From the NCBI GenBank assembly GCA_020846635.1, contig JADLDO010000028.1, positions 248,001 to 312,000 of the forward strand: a stretch of 64,000 nt of DNA, written 5' to 3'. Both the position numbers and the translations under genes were made by a program. This DNA comes from Caldilineaceae bacterium (GTDB taxonomy: Bacteria; Chloroflexota; Anaerolineae; Caldilineales; Caldilineaceae). Shown piece by piece: positions 45,458 through 54,458 of the stretch; within the stretch, counting starts at the first letter, position 1; each line of letters opens with the position of its first letter. Below the pieces are notes generated by a model. It was not told the origin of the DNA. It saw only the letters and a list, made by a program, of their open reading frames with translations, and made no database searches.

Positions 45458-46300
45458 ATGAAAATTGAAAGCCGAGTAGAAGCGCTCGAACTCGAACTAA
45501 AAATTCTCAAGAACGAAATCCAGAATACGCTGCTGGAGGTGCGCGAACAGATCCTCAACCACTACTACCCTGAATTGCGGGCGGAGGAGCCACCGAGAGC
45601 GCAACCAGCACCGGCCAAGCCCTATGAGTTTCCGGCGGACAGAAACGGCAGCCGAAATCATGCGCTCACAGGCGCGCATGGGGCAAACAACACACCGGCT
45701 GCGAACGAACCCACCGCGCAAATCCTGCCCTTCTCCGACATCTTTTTGCAGGACTTCGCTGATGAGGCCGATCTGGAGGATGAGCTAGGCAATGATGGCT
45801 TCGAAGATGAAATGTTCGAGCAGGACGCTCATGAGGAGTTGCATGAGCAGATCAGTGAGGAGCCAGAGGACGAAGTCACAGCATCGCCTCGTTTGACCAC
45901 AGCCGTCGTCTCTGGTCCAAAACCAGGGACAGCCGCCGGTTCCGCGCCAAAAACACGCGAGGTCGTCTTCAAACAACTCAAAAACGCGCCCGTTGCCGCC
46001 AAAGCCCAGAGCAACGTCGTTCAAGAGACGAGCGAACCTCAAGGGCAGAAGCCGAGCCGCCCCGCATTTGGCGCGCTGGCGGCGTGGGTGGGCACAAGTG
46101 TTGCCAAAGCCGGTAAGGAGCGCACGATCCAGGCAGTGGAGACCTATGCTGCAAGTGGGGGCGCGCTTCCCACTGAGACCAAAAGCGTCATCTTGCAGCT
46201 TGTGGCAATGGCAAGCGATGAGGAACCCCAAACAGCCGCGGGCAACCAAGAGATGCTTGGTCTGCTGGTGGAGCTTGACCAGGTTTTGGGAGCGCGGTAA
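45458..46300 (+). CDS. ArlD/E-like archaellum accessory protein
   Basis: A 280-residue cytoplasmic protein. Residues 1-40 are a coiled coil (ESRVEALELELKILKNEI), 45-205 are a low-complexity Pro/Ala/acidic region, and the last ~75 residues resemble the archaeal FlaD/E domain: FGALAAWVGTSVAKAGKE, TIQAVETYAASGGALP, ILQLVAM. In Euryarchaeota ArlC/D/E form a cytoplasmic ring that links the motor to chemotaxis. The stop codon overlaps the arlG start (TAATG). The domain match is weak by eye; order and neighbours support it. Confidence 0.62.
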   Translation: MKIESRVEALELELKILKNEIQNTLLEVREQILNHYYPELRAEEPPRAQPAPAKPYEFPADRNGSRNHALTGAHGANNTPAANEPTAQILPFSDIFLQDFADEADLEDELGNDGFEDEMFEQDAHEELHEQISEEPEDEVTASPRLTTAVVSGPKPGTAAGSAPKTREVVFKQLKNAPVAAKAQSNVVQETSEPQGQKPSRPAFGALAAWVGTSVAKAGKERTIQAVETYAASGGALPTETKSVILQLVAMASDEEPQTAAGNQEMLGLLVELDQVLGAR

Positions 46301-46812
46301 TGGAAAAAACCATCGTCACCGCCTTTATGGTGATCATCAGCGTCATCGTCTCCGTCATGGTCTACAACACCGTCTATCCTGCCGCGGTGCAAAGCAGCGC
46401 CTCACTACGCAACATGCGTGTCCGCATGGATGACCGCATCCAAAGCCAGGTGACCATCATTCATGCGGTCGGTGAGCGTGACCAATATGGGAACTGGCAA
46501 GACACCAATGGTGACGGTCATTTTAGCGTCATGGTCTGGAGCAAGAATATTGGGGCCTCTCGCGTTTCGGCCATCAGCCAGATGGACTTGTTTTTCGGCC
46601 CGGACGGCAACTTCAACCGCATCGCACACAAGGACGAAACGGGCGGCGCGTTCCCCTATTGGGATTGGGAAGTCGAGAATGACACAAACTGGAACCCAAC
46701 GACCACCCTCAAAATCACCATTCATGCCGGCGCGCCCCTGCCGGGAGGTCGTTATTTTGTCAAGCTCGTTCTGCCCAATGGGCTGAGCACAGATTATTTC
46801 TTTAGCCTGTAA
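46300..46812 (+). CDS. arlG: ArlG-like archaellum stator/periphery protein
   Basis: A 170-residue membrane-anchored protein: one N-terminal helix (about 5-30), then a beta-sandwich. FSVMVWSKNIGASRV, DLFFGPDGNFNRI, WNPTTTLKITI, and GRYFVKLVLPNGLSTDYFF match the pattern of archaeal FlaG/ArlG (KNxG, a FGP loop, W.PT.T.KI.I, and a final NG....FF). ArlG filaments capped by ArlF form the extracellular stator attached to the S-layer in archaea. The gene starts within the preceding stop codon. In archaea arlF usually precedes arlG; here the order is reversed. Confidence 0.75.
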   Translation: MEKTIVTAFMVIISVIVSVMVYNTVYPAAVQSSASLRNMRVRMDDRIQSQVTIIHAVGERDQYGNWQDTNGDGHFSVMVWSKNIGASRVSAISQMDLFFGPDGNFNRIAHKDETGGAFPYWDWEVENDTNWNPTTTLKITIHAGAPLPGGRYFVKLVLPNGLSTDYFFSL

Positions 46813-46835
46813 CCTCTGGGAACCCGACAAGCAAG

Positions 46836-47396
46836 ATGGAATCTGCACTCGCCTCACTCATTCTCTTTACCGTTGGCCTATTTGCTGCCGTGACGCTCTC
46901 CTTTACCTATCTGGAGACACAGGATTCGCTATGGACAGCCCAACAGGTGAGAGAAGAAGATAGATTGGAGCGTGACCGCACCCGCTTCGAGATCACCGGG
47001 GCAGAGACACAAAGTGCCGGTTCCATCGTCCGGGTCAAAGTACGCAACAGCGGACAAACCAAGCTGGCAGATTTTGAGCGGTGGGATGTCGTCGTCGAGT
47101 ACTATGTGGAGGGGGAAAAGATTGTGGGTCAAGAGGAAGAGCCTCCTGACATCTATCAAGTGGAGTGGCTGCCCTACACGGCACAACCCCTCGCCGATCT
47201 GCAATGGGCAGTGAGCGGAATCTATGTGGATGCCGATACCTTGACCCCCGAAGTGTTTGAGCCGGGCATCCTCAATCCTGACGAGGAAATGGTCATGCAG
47301 GCGCGTCTGCTGCCGTCCGTTGCCATGACGACCACCAACCGCATCACCATCAGCACGCCCAACGGCATCACAGATTCGTCACATTTTATGAGGTAA
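46836..47396 (+). CDS. arlF: ArlF-like archaellum stator protein
   Basis: A 186-residue protein: N-terminal membrane helix (about 5-27), then a beta-sandwich beginning TQDSLWTAQQ. VRVKVRNSGQTKL, FERWDVVVEYY, PEVFEPGILNPDEEMV and TISTPNG match the archaeal FlaF/ArlF pattern, in which this domain binds the S-layer and holds the motor still. What it would bind in a bacterium (S-layer or other wall component) is open. It follows arlG by 23 bp and precedes a CheY-like gene. Confidence 0.75.
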   Translation: MESALASLILFTVGLFAAVTLSFTYLETQDSLWTAQQVREEDRLERDRTRFEITGAETQSAGSIVRVKVRNSGQTKLADFERWDVVVEYYVEGEKIVGQEEEPPDIYQVEWLPYTAQPLADLQWAVSGIYVDADTLTPEVFEPGILNPDEEMVMQARLLPSVAMTTTNRITISTPNGITDSSHFMR

Positions 47397-47417
47397 GCAA
47401 CCCGAAGGCAAAGCGCA

Positions 47418-47804
47418 ATGTCCAGCACCATTCTGATTGTCGAAGATGAGATTACCGCATTAAAGCTGATCAAGATCGTACTGCAACGCGAAGGATACCA
47501 GATTGTGACTGCCACAAGTGGCTCCGAAGGGCTGCGCAAGGTGGCAGAGATCAACCCCGACCTGGTGATCCTAGACATCTTACTGCCCGGAATGGACGGC
47601 TTTCAGGTCTGCCAATATCTACGCAAGAATCCCCAAACGGCGAACCTGCCCGTGATCATGTTCTCCAGCCTCGACCGGCCAGCCGATCAACGCCACGCCT
47701 ACCTAGCCGGCAGCGATGATTACCTGATTAAGCCGGTGCGGATGACGGACTTGCTCGACAAAGTACGCGCGGCGCTCTATTTCCGAGAGAGCCAGCCGAA
47801 CTAG
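47418..47804 (+). CDS. CheY-like single-domain response regulator
   Basis: A 128-residue receiver domain without an output domain. The acidic pocket is IVEDE (residues 8-10), the phosphoacceptor is in LVILDILLPGMDG (about residue 53), the Thr/Ser switch position is FSS, and the conserved Lys is in LIKPVR. It lies between arlF and arlH, so it may signal to the archaellum motor or switch its rotation. Archaeal CheY needs CheF and ArlC/D/E adaptors; no cognate kinase is present here. Confidence 0.88.
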   Translation: MSSTILIVEDEITALKLIKIVLQREGYQIVTATSGSEGLRKVAEINPDLVILDILLPGMDGFQVCQYLRKNPQTANLPVIMFSSLDRPADQRHAYLAGSDDYLIKPVRMTDLLDKVRAALYFRESQPN

Positions 47805-47822
47805 CACCCCAAGTGGCCTGGT

Positions 47823-47919
47823 CATAACACCGGTATCCCTAGCCGGTGTTATGCGGGCCGCGTCCTCTTTAGGCTTCATAGCACCCCTCCACCCATGTCC
47901 TACAAATGTAGGACATGGG
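47823..47919. repeat. Two perfect hairpins in the gap before arlH
   Basis: CATAACACCGG (47823-47833) is inverted at 47843-47853, and CCCATGTCCTACA (47892-47904) is inverted at 47907-47919. They fill the 214-bp gap between the receiver gene and arlH. T-runs are weak; they may be extragenic palindromes or partial terminators that reset expression before the motor genes. Confidence 0.6.
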
Positions 47920-48018
47920 CTACACTGTTTGCCCACTGCACATTTGATGCGTCTCATGGTTAACTAGAGCGGAATTAGGTCAAACCCAAATCGGGTAGTC
48001 AAAGGGTGAGAGGCAATC

Positions 48019-48735
48019 ATGTCGTCTGAAAGAGAAGCTACTGTCCCCTCTAAAGTCATCTCCACGGGCAGCCGCGAGATCGATGACAAAATGGGGGGAG
48101 GCGTTCCACACGGGTCAATGACCTTGATCGAGGGCGATTCCAACTCCGGCAAGTCGGTGTTGACCCAGCAGATGAGCTGGGGATCCCTGCATGATGGCTT
48201 CCGGCTCTCCTTCTTTACGACGGAGAACACCGTAAAGAGCCTGGTCAAGCAGATGAACAGCCTCAATATAGATATTGTCGACTATCTCCTGTTGGGGAGA
48301 TTGCGCCTGTTTCCGATGGAGATCTCACAATCCAGGGCCGAAACCCTGAATGTGCTGCTGCAAGCATTGAAAACAGAAGGCGCGCGCGGGAGCGATATGA
48401 TTGTTGTCGACGCGCTAACGCCTTGTATCACCTCTAGCCCGCCTGAGGCGGTTCTCACTTTTTTTGAAAAATGCAAGCGTCTCTGTTCCGCAGGGATGAC
48501 CATTGTGATCGTGGTACATTCTCATGCGGTCGATAAGGAATTACTCGTGCGCGTGACTTCGCTTTGCGATGCGCATCTACGCCTACGCACCGAAGAGGTC
48601 GGTGAGCGACTCGTCAAAGCGATGGAAGTGGCGAAGGTGCGCGGAGCCAGCAAGCGTACGGGCAATATCATCAGCTTTGAAGTCGAACCGGGCTTTGGCA
48701 TGCGTATCATTCCGATCAATAAGGCGCAAGGGTAA
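48019..48735 (+). CDS. arlH: ArlH, KaiC-like ATPase of the archaellum motor
   Basis: A 238-residue RecA/KaiC-family ATPase. Walker A is GDSNSGKS at about 39-46, ENTVKSLVKQM follows, Walker B is DMIVVDAL, and VVHSHAVD and FEVEPGFGMRIIPI are typical of ArlH (FlaH). In archaea ArlH binds ATP, oligomerises and docks on ArlI to switch between assembly and rotation. It precedes arlI by 11 bp, the canonical H-I-J order. Type IV pilus systems lack this gene, so it is one of the best markers that the locus is archaellum-type. Confidence 0.85.
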   Translation: MSSEREATVPSKVISTGSREIDDKMGGGVPHGSMTLIEGDSNSGKSVLTQQMSWGSLHDGFRLSFFTTENTVKSLVKQMNSLNIDIVDYLLLGRLRLFPMEISQSRAETLNVLLQALKTEGARGSDMIVVDALTPCITSSPPEAVLTFFEKCKRLCSAGMTIVIVVHSHAVDKELLVRVTSLCDAHLRLRTEEVGERLVKAMEVAKVRGASKRTGNIISFEVEPGFGMRIIPINKAQG

Positions 48736-48746
48736 GGGTAACGAGA

Positions 48747-50441
48747 GTGGCACTAGAAGAAAGTATGCTTCCATTTCCTCGAGAAAATTTCGAGATTGCG
48801 CGCCAGGGAGGCAGTTCTCTCCGTCTGGATCAGCTTTCGGAGGAGTTGCAGGAAGTGGCGCGCGCCAAGCCCCATGTCTGGGAGTATCTACAGGCGCTGC
48901 CCATCGACGAGATTGGCATCCCTCACTACTTCCCCAAGCTCTCGCGCAAGATGAAAAAGATGCGTATACGCAACCTCATCTATCCAACCGCGCATGAGGA
49001 TGTCTTTATTCACATTTACCCGGACACCAAGAGCGAACGGGACTATTACATCCCCATCGAGCCGGTGCTCACAGTCCACCTGAACGGTACGGTGGCAAAG
49101 GTCGAAGCCAAACTATTGGACCTTGCCGAAGAGATTGGCAAGGCCGCCGAAGAAGATCGCCAGCAGGCCTTCACCGCTGCGCTCGACAAAATTTGCATCA
49201 CCATACCGGGGGCGCGCAGCAACGGCAAGATCGCCGTCGAAGACCGCGAACTGACCGCGCTTAAGTATCTGACGGTGCGCGACAAAATGGGTCTGGGTGT
49301 GCTGCAACCGCTGCTGGCCGACCCCTACATTGAGGATATCAGTTGCAGCGGCGTGGGCAGGATGTTCGTCGAACACAAAATCTTCAAGAGCCTGAAGTCC
49401 TCGGCCTATTTTCATTCGCACGAGGACCTAGATGATTTTGTGGTGCAGATGGGCGAGCGTATCAAGAAGCCGGTAACGCTGCGCAACCCCATTGTGGACG
49501 CCACCTTGCCCGACGGCTCCCGTATCAACATCGTCTATGGACGTGATATCACCCGCCGGGGCAGCAACTTCACCATTCGTAAATTCGGCGAGGATACCAT
49601 CAGCGTGCTAGACCTCATCGAGTTTGGCAGCATGGACTACCGCATTGCGGCCTATCTCTGGCTGGCGCTGGAAGAAGATATGAATGTCTTTGTCGTGGGG
49701 CCGACAGCCTCCGGCAAGACCACCCTGATCAATGCGCTGACCACCTTTATCCGGCCCGATGCCAAGATTGTGACGATTGAGGACACGCCGGAGCTGAAAG
49801 TGCCTCACCATAACTGGGTGCGCGAAGTGGTACGCAATATGTCCAAGACGGAAAAGAACAGCGGCGTGGACATGTTCGATCTGCTCAAAGCAGCTCTACG
49901 CCAACGCCCCGACATGATTATGATCGGCGAAATCCGTGGCGCCGAAGGCAACATTGCCTTTCAGGCTATGCAGACAGGGCATCCCGTGATGGCGACCTTT
50001 CACGCGTCGTCAGTCGAGAAGGTCATCCAACGTCTCACTGGAGACCCGATCAATGTGCCCAAAGTCAACATAGACAATCTTGATCTGGTGGTGATCCAAG
50101 CGGCAGTACGCGGCCCGGATGGCAGCACCGTACGCCGCGTCACCAGTGTCAATGAAATCGTCGCGTATGACTCGACGGACAACGCATTTTCCTTTGTAAC
50201 TGCCTTCCGCTGGAAGGCCGAAACCGACACCTTTGAATTCCCAGGCGACATGAACAGCTATTTATTGGAACAGAAAATAGCCCTGAAGCGCGGCATTGCG
50301 GAAGATAAGGTGCGTACCATTTATGCAGAATTACGCAAGCGCGCCGCCATCTTGGAGAAGTTGCACAAGCGGGGAGGAATCAATGGCTTTGATAAGCTCT
50401 TTGCGGTCATTGCCGAAGCTTATAAACAAGGACTTGTTTAA
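48747..50441 (+). CDS. arlI: ArlI, archaellum assembly and rotation ATPase
   Basis: A 564-residue GspE/VirB11-superfamily ATPase. The N-terminal part (about 1-200) includes RIRNLIYPTAHEDVFIHIYP; the C-terminal motor domain has YIEDISCSG, Walker A GPTASGKTT near 318-326, the Asp box (VTIEDTPELKVPHHNW), Walker B MIMIGEIRGAEG near 388, and a His box (MATFHASS). HNWV, the residues after the Asp box and the length near 560 fit ArlI better than pilus ATPases. It starts with GTG at 48747 (a later ATG at 48765 is possible) and its end overlaps arlJ by 59 bp. Confidence 0.85.
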   Translation: MALEESMLPFPRENFEIARQGGSSLRLDQLSEELQEVARAKPHVWEYLQALPIDEIGIPHYFPKLSRKMKKMRIRNLIYPTAHEDVFIHIYPDTKSERDYYIPIEPVLTVHLNGTVAKVEAKLLDLAEEIGKAAEEDRQQAFTAALDKICITIPGARSNGKIAVEDRELTALKYLTVRDKMGLGVLQPLLADPYIEDISCSGVGRMFVEHKIFKSLKSSAYFHSHEDLDDFVVQMGERIKKPVTLRNPIVDATLPDGSRINIVYGRDITRRGSNFTIRKFGEDTISVLDLIEFGSMDYRIAAYLWLALEEDMNVFVVGPTASGKTTLINALTTFIRPDAKIVTIEDTPELKVPHHNWVREVVRNMSKTEKNSGVDMFDLLKAALRQRPDMIMIGEIRGAEGNIAFQAMQTGHPVMATFHASSVEKVIQRLTGDPINVPKVNIDNLDLVVIQAAVRGPDGSTVRRVTSVNEIVAYDSTDNAFSFVTAFRWKAETDTFEFPGDMNSYLLEQKIALKRGIAEDKVRTIYAELRKRAAILEKLHKRGGINGFDKLFAVIAEAYKQGLV

Positions 50442-51897
50442 GCAAAACCCGTTCAAACAAAGCCCTTTCAAAGAGGTAACAGGCTCGGATCTCTTTTACC
50501 AGTTGACCTATATGTCTGCGATCGCGTCCTCCGGCATCGCGCGCAACCGTATCTTCCAGATGGCTTCTATTCTTCCGAAGTCGCCTGCACCCTACTTTGA
50601 ACGTATCCAGCTTCTTGTCCAGAAGATGGGCTATGACTATAGCAAGGCGTGCAACTCCGTTGGGCTTGGCCTCAAGTCAGAGGTCATGGCAAGCCTCCTG
50701 CTGCGCATGGGCACAGCCTTCACCTCTGGGCAGCAAGAACGAGACTTCTTGTCGGAAGAAGCGCTCATCACAGGGCAGATCTATGAAAAGGAATATGAGC
50801 GCGATCTCGCATCCCTAACAAAGTGGACCGATGCCTACGCCGCCATCACCGTCTCCTCTACGCTGATTGTCATTATCAACATGACATCATCGCTGATTCA
50901 GACAATGGGCGATGCGCTGCTGCTGGGGCTGGTGCTTACTGCTGCCTTCTCCACAGCCATTACCGGCTGGGTGCTCTCACGCGCCGCGCCCAAAGAGGAG
51001 ATCGATCTCTTTACCGAGGAAGGGCCGCGCGCACAGCGTATGGCCCTCAAACTGCGCTACTACTCCATTGCCGCCGCGCTGCTCGCCTGCTCGCTATTCT
51101 GGCTTTTGGGGCTGTCCACAGGGTGGATCTTGGTGATCTGCGCGCTTATCATCCTGCCGCTTGGCATCTTTAGCATCCTCGCAGGTCAGGAAATTGACCG
51201 CAAAGACCGGGAGTTTGGCCCCTTCCTCCGTTCGCTGGGAAGCATGGCAGTCTCCACAGGCACGACGATCAGCGAGGCCTCAAGCCGCATCGATCTCTCC
51301 TCGTTTCCCGCGCTGGAAGGGGACTTAACGCGGCTGCGCCGACGCTTGGCGGCTGCCATAGACCCAGAGCTTTGCTGGCATAAGTTTGCCGCCGAAACCG
51401 GCAGCAAGCTGCTTGGAGAAACCGTGAAGGTCTTTAACGACGGCGTCAAACTCGGTGCCGATCCTGACGTGGTTGCGTTTCTAGCCGCCGATTTTTCCTC
51501 GCGCACCATCATGTTGCGCGCCAAGCGCAAGGTAACAGCCTCCACCTTTACCTGGTTGACGGTCATCATGCATGGTGTCGTCGCCGGACTCATGGTCTTG
51601 GTCTTTGAGATTGTCCGCAATTTCGTCCTGTTATTGCAAGAGGCGACCGCAAATCTCGACCCCGGCTCAGCGGATGTTTCACAGTTTGCCATGCCGATGT
51701 TTAGCACCCCCAACGTCGAATTTTTCCGTGTGATGGTTGTCGCCATGATCATCCTCTTTTCGATCATCAACGCCTATGCGGTGAATGTCACCGATGGCGG
51801 GCACAAGACCAAGATCGCCTTTTACCTTTCGTTGATGTTGATGCTGTCGGGTGCTTGTATGATCTTCTTGCCTTCGGTTGTGGAAGGAATTTTGTAA
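50383..51897 (+). CDS. arlJ: ArlJ, archaellum platform membrane protein
   Basis: A 504-residue polytopic protein of the GspF/TadC-like platform family, the membrane partner of ArlI. Two cytoplasmic F-type regions (about 45-145 and 280-400, the second with FLRSLGSMAVSTGTTISEAS) alternate with membrane helices near 155-205, 230-275, 390-415 and 450-500. The start at 50383 has GGGGAGG about 5 nt upstream, and the gene overlaps arlI, so production is coupled. Length matches archaeal ArlJ (about 550) and greatly exceeds TadB/C (about 300). Confidence 0.82.
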   Translation: MALISSLRSLPKLINKDLFKQNPFKQSPFKEVTGSDLFYQLTYMSAIASSGIARNRIFQMASILPKSPAPYFERIQLLVQKMGYDYSKACNSVGLGLKSEVMASLLLRMGTAFTSGQQERDFLSEEALITGQIYEKEYERDLASLTKWTDAYAAITVSSTLIVIINMTSSLIQTMGDALLLGLVLTAAFSTAITGWVLSRAAPKEEIDLFTEEGPRAQRMALKLRYYSIAAALLACSLFWLLGLSTGWILVICALIILPLGIFSILAGQEIDRKDREFGPFLRSLGSMAVSTGTTISEASSRIDLSSFPALEGDLTRLRRRLAAAIDPELCWHKFAAETGSKLLGETVKVFNDGVKLGADPDVVAFLAADFSSRTIMLRAKRKVTASTFTWLTVIMHGVVAGLMVLVFEIVRNFVLLLQEATANLDPGSADVSQFAMPMFSTPNVEFFRVMVVAMIILFSIINAYAVNVTDGGHKTKIAFYLSLMLMLSGACMIFLPSVVEGIL

Positions 51898-52719
51898 ATG
51901 ATGCCATCACCGAGCCACGTCAAACTGAATCGCCGCGGGCTGACAGAGTTGGTGCTTGTCTGTGCCTTTCTTGCCCTGTTAACCTTTGCCGTCTGGTCAT
52001 GGCAGACCAACGGTGGGCATGTAGCGGCGATGGAGAGCGCCCTGCGCGAGCCACAAAGCGCACTGCTGCCGCAGATCTTGCATCACCCTGCAATCATTCT
52101 GACCGCTGTGCTCACAGAGTTCATTTTGCTGCTCGCCTTTGTGCTTGCTGTTGTACCGGTGGGGTGGTGGCTGCGCATGGATTACATCGTAGCAGGGCAG
52201 CCCGCCACGCCCACCACGCTTTTACGCTGGTTGGCCCAACTGCTGCACCCAAAGCATGGGCAGGAAACTTCTATCGAGGGTGAAATTGCGCTCAACGAGG
52301 CAGGGGAACCCATCGACCCGCTGCAGGCGGCAGAATTGGCGGCCTATGCCGCGCAACAAGCCGGTGATGCAGCTTCGCAGGCCAATGGGGACCAACCGCC
52401 GGGGGGGTGGCAGCAGAATCTAAATACGGTGAGCCACTCTGCAAACAGCACAGATGCCGCGGCGAAAGCAGGCACAGCACAGCCTCATGCACCGGCGGAA
52501 GGCCCGCTGAAAGATGTCCTCAATTTTGATGAGGAAGAAGCCGAAGAGGATGATCCACTCGCCGATCTTGCCAATATCAAAGACATTCTTTCTTCAGCCT
52601 TTGACGAAGATGGCGGCCTAGATCCAGTGCGTGAGGCGCTTGCCCGTGATTTGGAGGAGATCAGTGTGATGACAATTCGCAAGACTGCCCATCAAATTGT
52701 CGCCACCTTCAACCAATAA
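51898..52719 (+). CDS. Unknown membrane protein at the end of the archaellum operon
   Basis: A 273-residue protein starting directly after the arlJ stop. Two membrane helices (about 14-35 and 62-88) are followed by a long, acidic, Ala/Gln-rich cytoplasmic tail and a terminal helical part (EEDDPLADLANIKDILSSAF, then LARDLEEISVMTIRKTAHQI). I do not recognise the family. In Crenarchaeota ArlX, a membrane protein with a cytoplasmic ring domain, surrounds the motor; in Euryarchaeota ArlC/D/E do this. The position and topology make an analogous scaffold conceivable, but this is inference. Confidence 0.65.
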   Translation: MMPSPSHVKLNRRGLTELVLVCAFLALLTFAVWSWQTNGGHVAAMESALREPQSALLPQILHHPAIILTAVLTEFILLLAFVLAVVPVGWWLRMDYIVAGQPATPTTLLRWLAQLLHPKHGQETSIEGEIALNEAGEPIDPLQAAELAAYAAQQAGDAASQANGDQPPGGWQQNLNTVSHSANSTDAAAKAGTAQPHAPAEGPLKDVLNFDEEEAEEDDPLADLANIKDILSSAFDEDGGLDPVREALARDLEEISVMTIRKTAHQIVATFNQ

Positions 52720-52729
52720 AGCAGGAGCG

Positions 52730-54385
52730 TTATTTGGTCGTTGCGGCGCGGCGCTGCCCCAACCAATAGGCAAGCGCAAGGCCGAGCATGCCGACAACCA
52801 GCAAGACGCCCATGATGAGCAGGCCCAACGGCGAAATCAGCAGTAATGAAAGCATGGTGGCGGGTGAGGGAGCCGTCGCATTTGTGGCCGAGAGCGCAGA
52901 AACGGAGGGGGCTACGGCACTTTCCGCAAGTACAACAGGAGAAATTTCCCCCGTAGACGTCACCGCTGACGAAACCGTCGAAGGCTCAGTACTCGTCACA
53001 CCGGATGCCCCTGGTACGCCTCCTGTAGTGGTCACACCCACTGTATCCGTCACAACTTGAGTCGCCGTCACGGCTTCGGTCGTTATCGTATCAGTCGTGA
53101 CAGTATCAGTTACAATGGTCACATCCGCTTCAGTCGCCACAGGGAGGGTGATGGGCGTGGCGACGGCTGGCGGCAGGATGGTCAATCGCTCGGCAGTTGG
53201 CTCTGCCACAAGGGACGCGCTCGGCGCAATCGTCCCTTCAATCACCCCTTCAATCGTCAAGGCTGTACTAGGGGTGAGAATGGCGCTGTTGTCGAGGGCA
53301 GGCGGCGCAGCCTCTGGGGTGGCAGCAGCTTCTAGGGGGGCGACATCCTTGAGTTCCAGTTCGCAGGCAATACCATTCCTGTCTTCATCCAGACCATGAA
53401 TGTCAAAGCCTGCTGTGACCTGGCAGTAGGTATAACAGGCTTGTGCGACTGACCAATTGCTAAAGTCGCTGCAACGATAGAGACTGCTCGCACAGCTACA
53501 GCCATCAAGCGAGTCAATCGTTGCCGCTTGTGGAAACAACGGGGACGTTTGCCGGGTGGCGGGCGTCTCCTCTGGAAGCAAAGACAAACTTGGTGAGGCA
53601 ACGGGCGGCAGTATTGTTGGTTCAGCAGATACAGGAGGCAGGAGCGGGGTTGGCGGAGGTTGGCAGGCAAGCACCGAAACATCATCCACGTACATGGCGA
53701 GCCGTCCTGGTTCGCCATCGTTTTCTGTGACAAAGACCAGCCGCATCTCTCGGCCCGCCAGCGGTGTCAAATCATAGCGCCCCGTACTCCAAGTCTCATT
53801 GGCAGGGGCAGGAAGTACCACTGTTGTTACAGGTTGGTTCGTGGCAGCTTCGTAGAGGACAAAGCCCGCCTGATCGCCGGAGCTTGCCGCACCGTCAAGC
53901 CGTATTGTATAGGTGAACGAAAGTTCAATCTGGTTGCTTTGGGCAGGCAAGAGGATAGATTGCTCTACAGCAAATGTGGCGGGGAGGTTGAATGATTCCG
54001 CAAAGCCGAGCAGGAGCGAATGGCTGCCGCTGATGAATGTGCCGGTGGCATAGGAGAAAAGGGAAGAACCGTCTACTGGCTTCCAGCCAGAACCGGCGAC
54101 CTCGAAGCCGCCATTTGCAACCAGTTCGACACAGTTTGCGGCCTGAGGAGCAGCACTTTGGGCGCTCGTTGCAGAGGGGTGCAGAGTGCGACTGTCGGCA
54201 GCAACAACCGTGAACGAGGCGATTAAAAGCAACCAGGCTGCGGCAAAAGCGCGCGCTACGCTAGCCAAGGGGATGCGCAAGAAGCATAAATTCACAAACG
54301 GCACCAGTAGCGCTCTTTTTGACTCATGAAACCCGGACATTATGGCACAAACATTATGTATAGTGTAGAACAACGCCCGATTCAT
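52730..54385 (-). CDS. Surface protein with carbohydrate-binding-like and Excalibur-like domains, C-terminal anchor
   Basis: A 551-residue exported protein on the strand opposite the archaellum genes. After a signal (about 40-62) comes a ~165-residue beta-sandwich-like domain (CVELVANGGFEVAGSGW to MYVDDVSVLAC), then a Cys-rich segment (CSCASSLYRCSDF, CYTYC, DEDRNGIACE) resembling an Excalibur calcium-binding motif, a long Thr/Val/Ala-rich stalk, and a C-terminal membrane helix (about 520-543) with a basic tail. The first domain also occurs in the 1013-residue protein at 58629-61670. Likely displayed on the cell surface; ligand unknown. It starts 73 bp from the divergent PilN-like gene. Confidence 0.72.
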   Translation of the reverse strand: MNRALFYTIHNVCAIMSGFHESKRALLVPFVNLCFLRIPLASVARAFAAAWLLLIASFTVVAADSRTLHPSATSAQSAAPQAANCVELVANGGFEVAGSGWKPVDGSSLFSYATGTFISGSHSLLLGFAESFNLPATFAVEQSILLPAQSNQIELSFTYTIRLDGAASSGDQAGFVLYEAATNQPVTTVVLPAPANETWSTGRYDLTPLAGREMRLVFVTENDGEPGRLAMYVDDVSVLACQPPPTPLLPPVSAEPTILPPVASPSLSLLPEETPATRQTSPLFPQAATIDSLDGCSCASSLYRCSDFSNWSVAQACYTYCQVTAGFDIHGLDEDRNGIACELELKDVAPLEAAATPEAAPPALDNSAILTPSTALTIEGVIEGTIAPSASLVAEPTAERLTILPPAVATPITLPVATEADVTIVTDTVTTDTITTEAVTATQVVTDTVGVTTTGGVPGASGVTSTEPSTVSSAVTSTGEISPVVLAESAVAPSVSALSATNATAPSPATMLSLLLISPLGLLIMGVLLVVGMLGLALAYWLGQRRAATTK

Positions 54386-54458
54386 GTCAAGACTCTCTAC
54401 TGGGGAGAATCGGCGAGTTATTTGTCAGGTGCGGTGGGATCGTAGTAGAGTTGCACAC

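Noticed and set aside
48019..48735. Circadian KaiC
   Set aside because: Only one RecA domain of 238 residues is present and arlI and arlJ follow directly, so ArlH fits better.
48747..51897. Tad/Flp pilus locus instead of archaellum
   Set aside because: ArlJ-size platform protein in one chain, ArlH between accessory and ATPase genes, and ArlF/G-type proteins are not found in Tad loci, which have TadB and TadC separately plus CpaE/RcpA.
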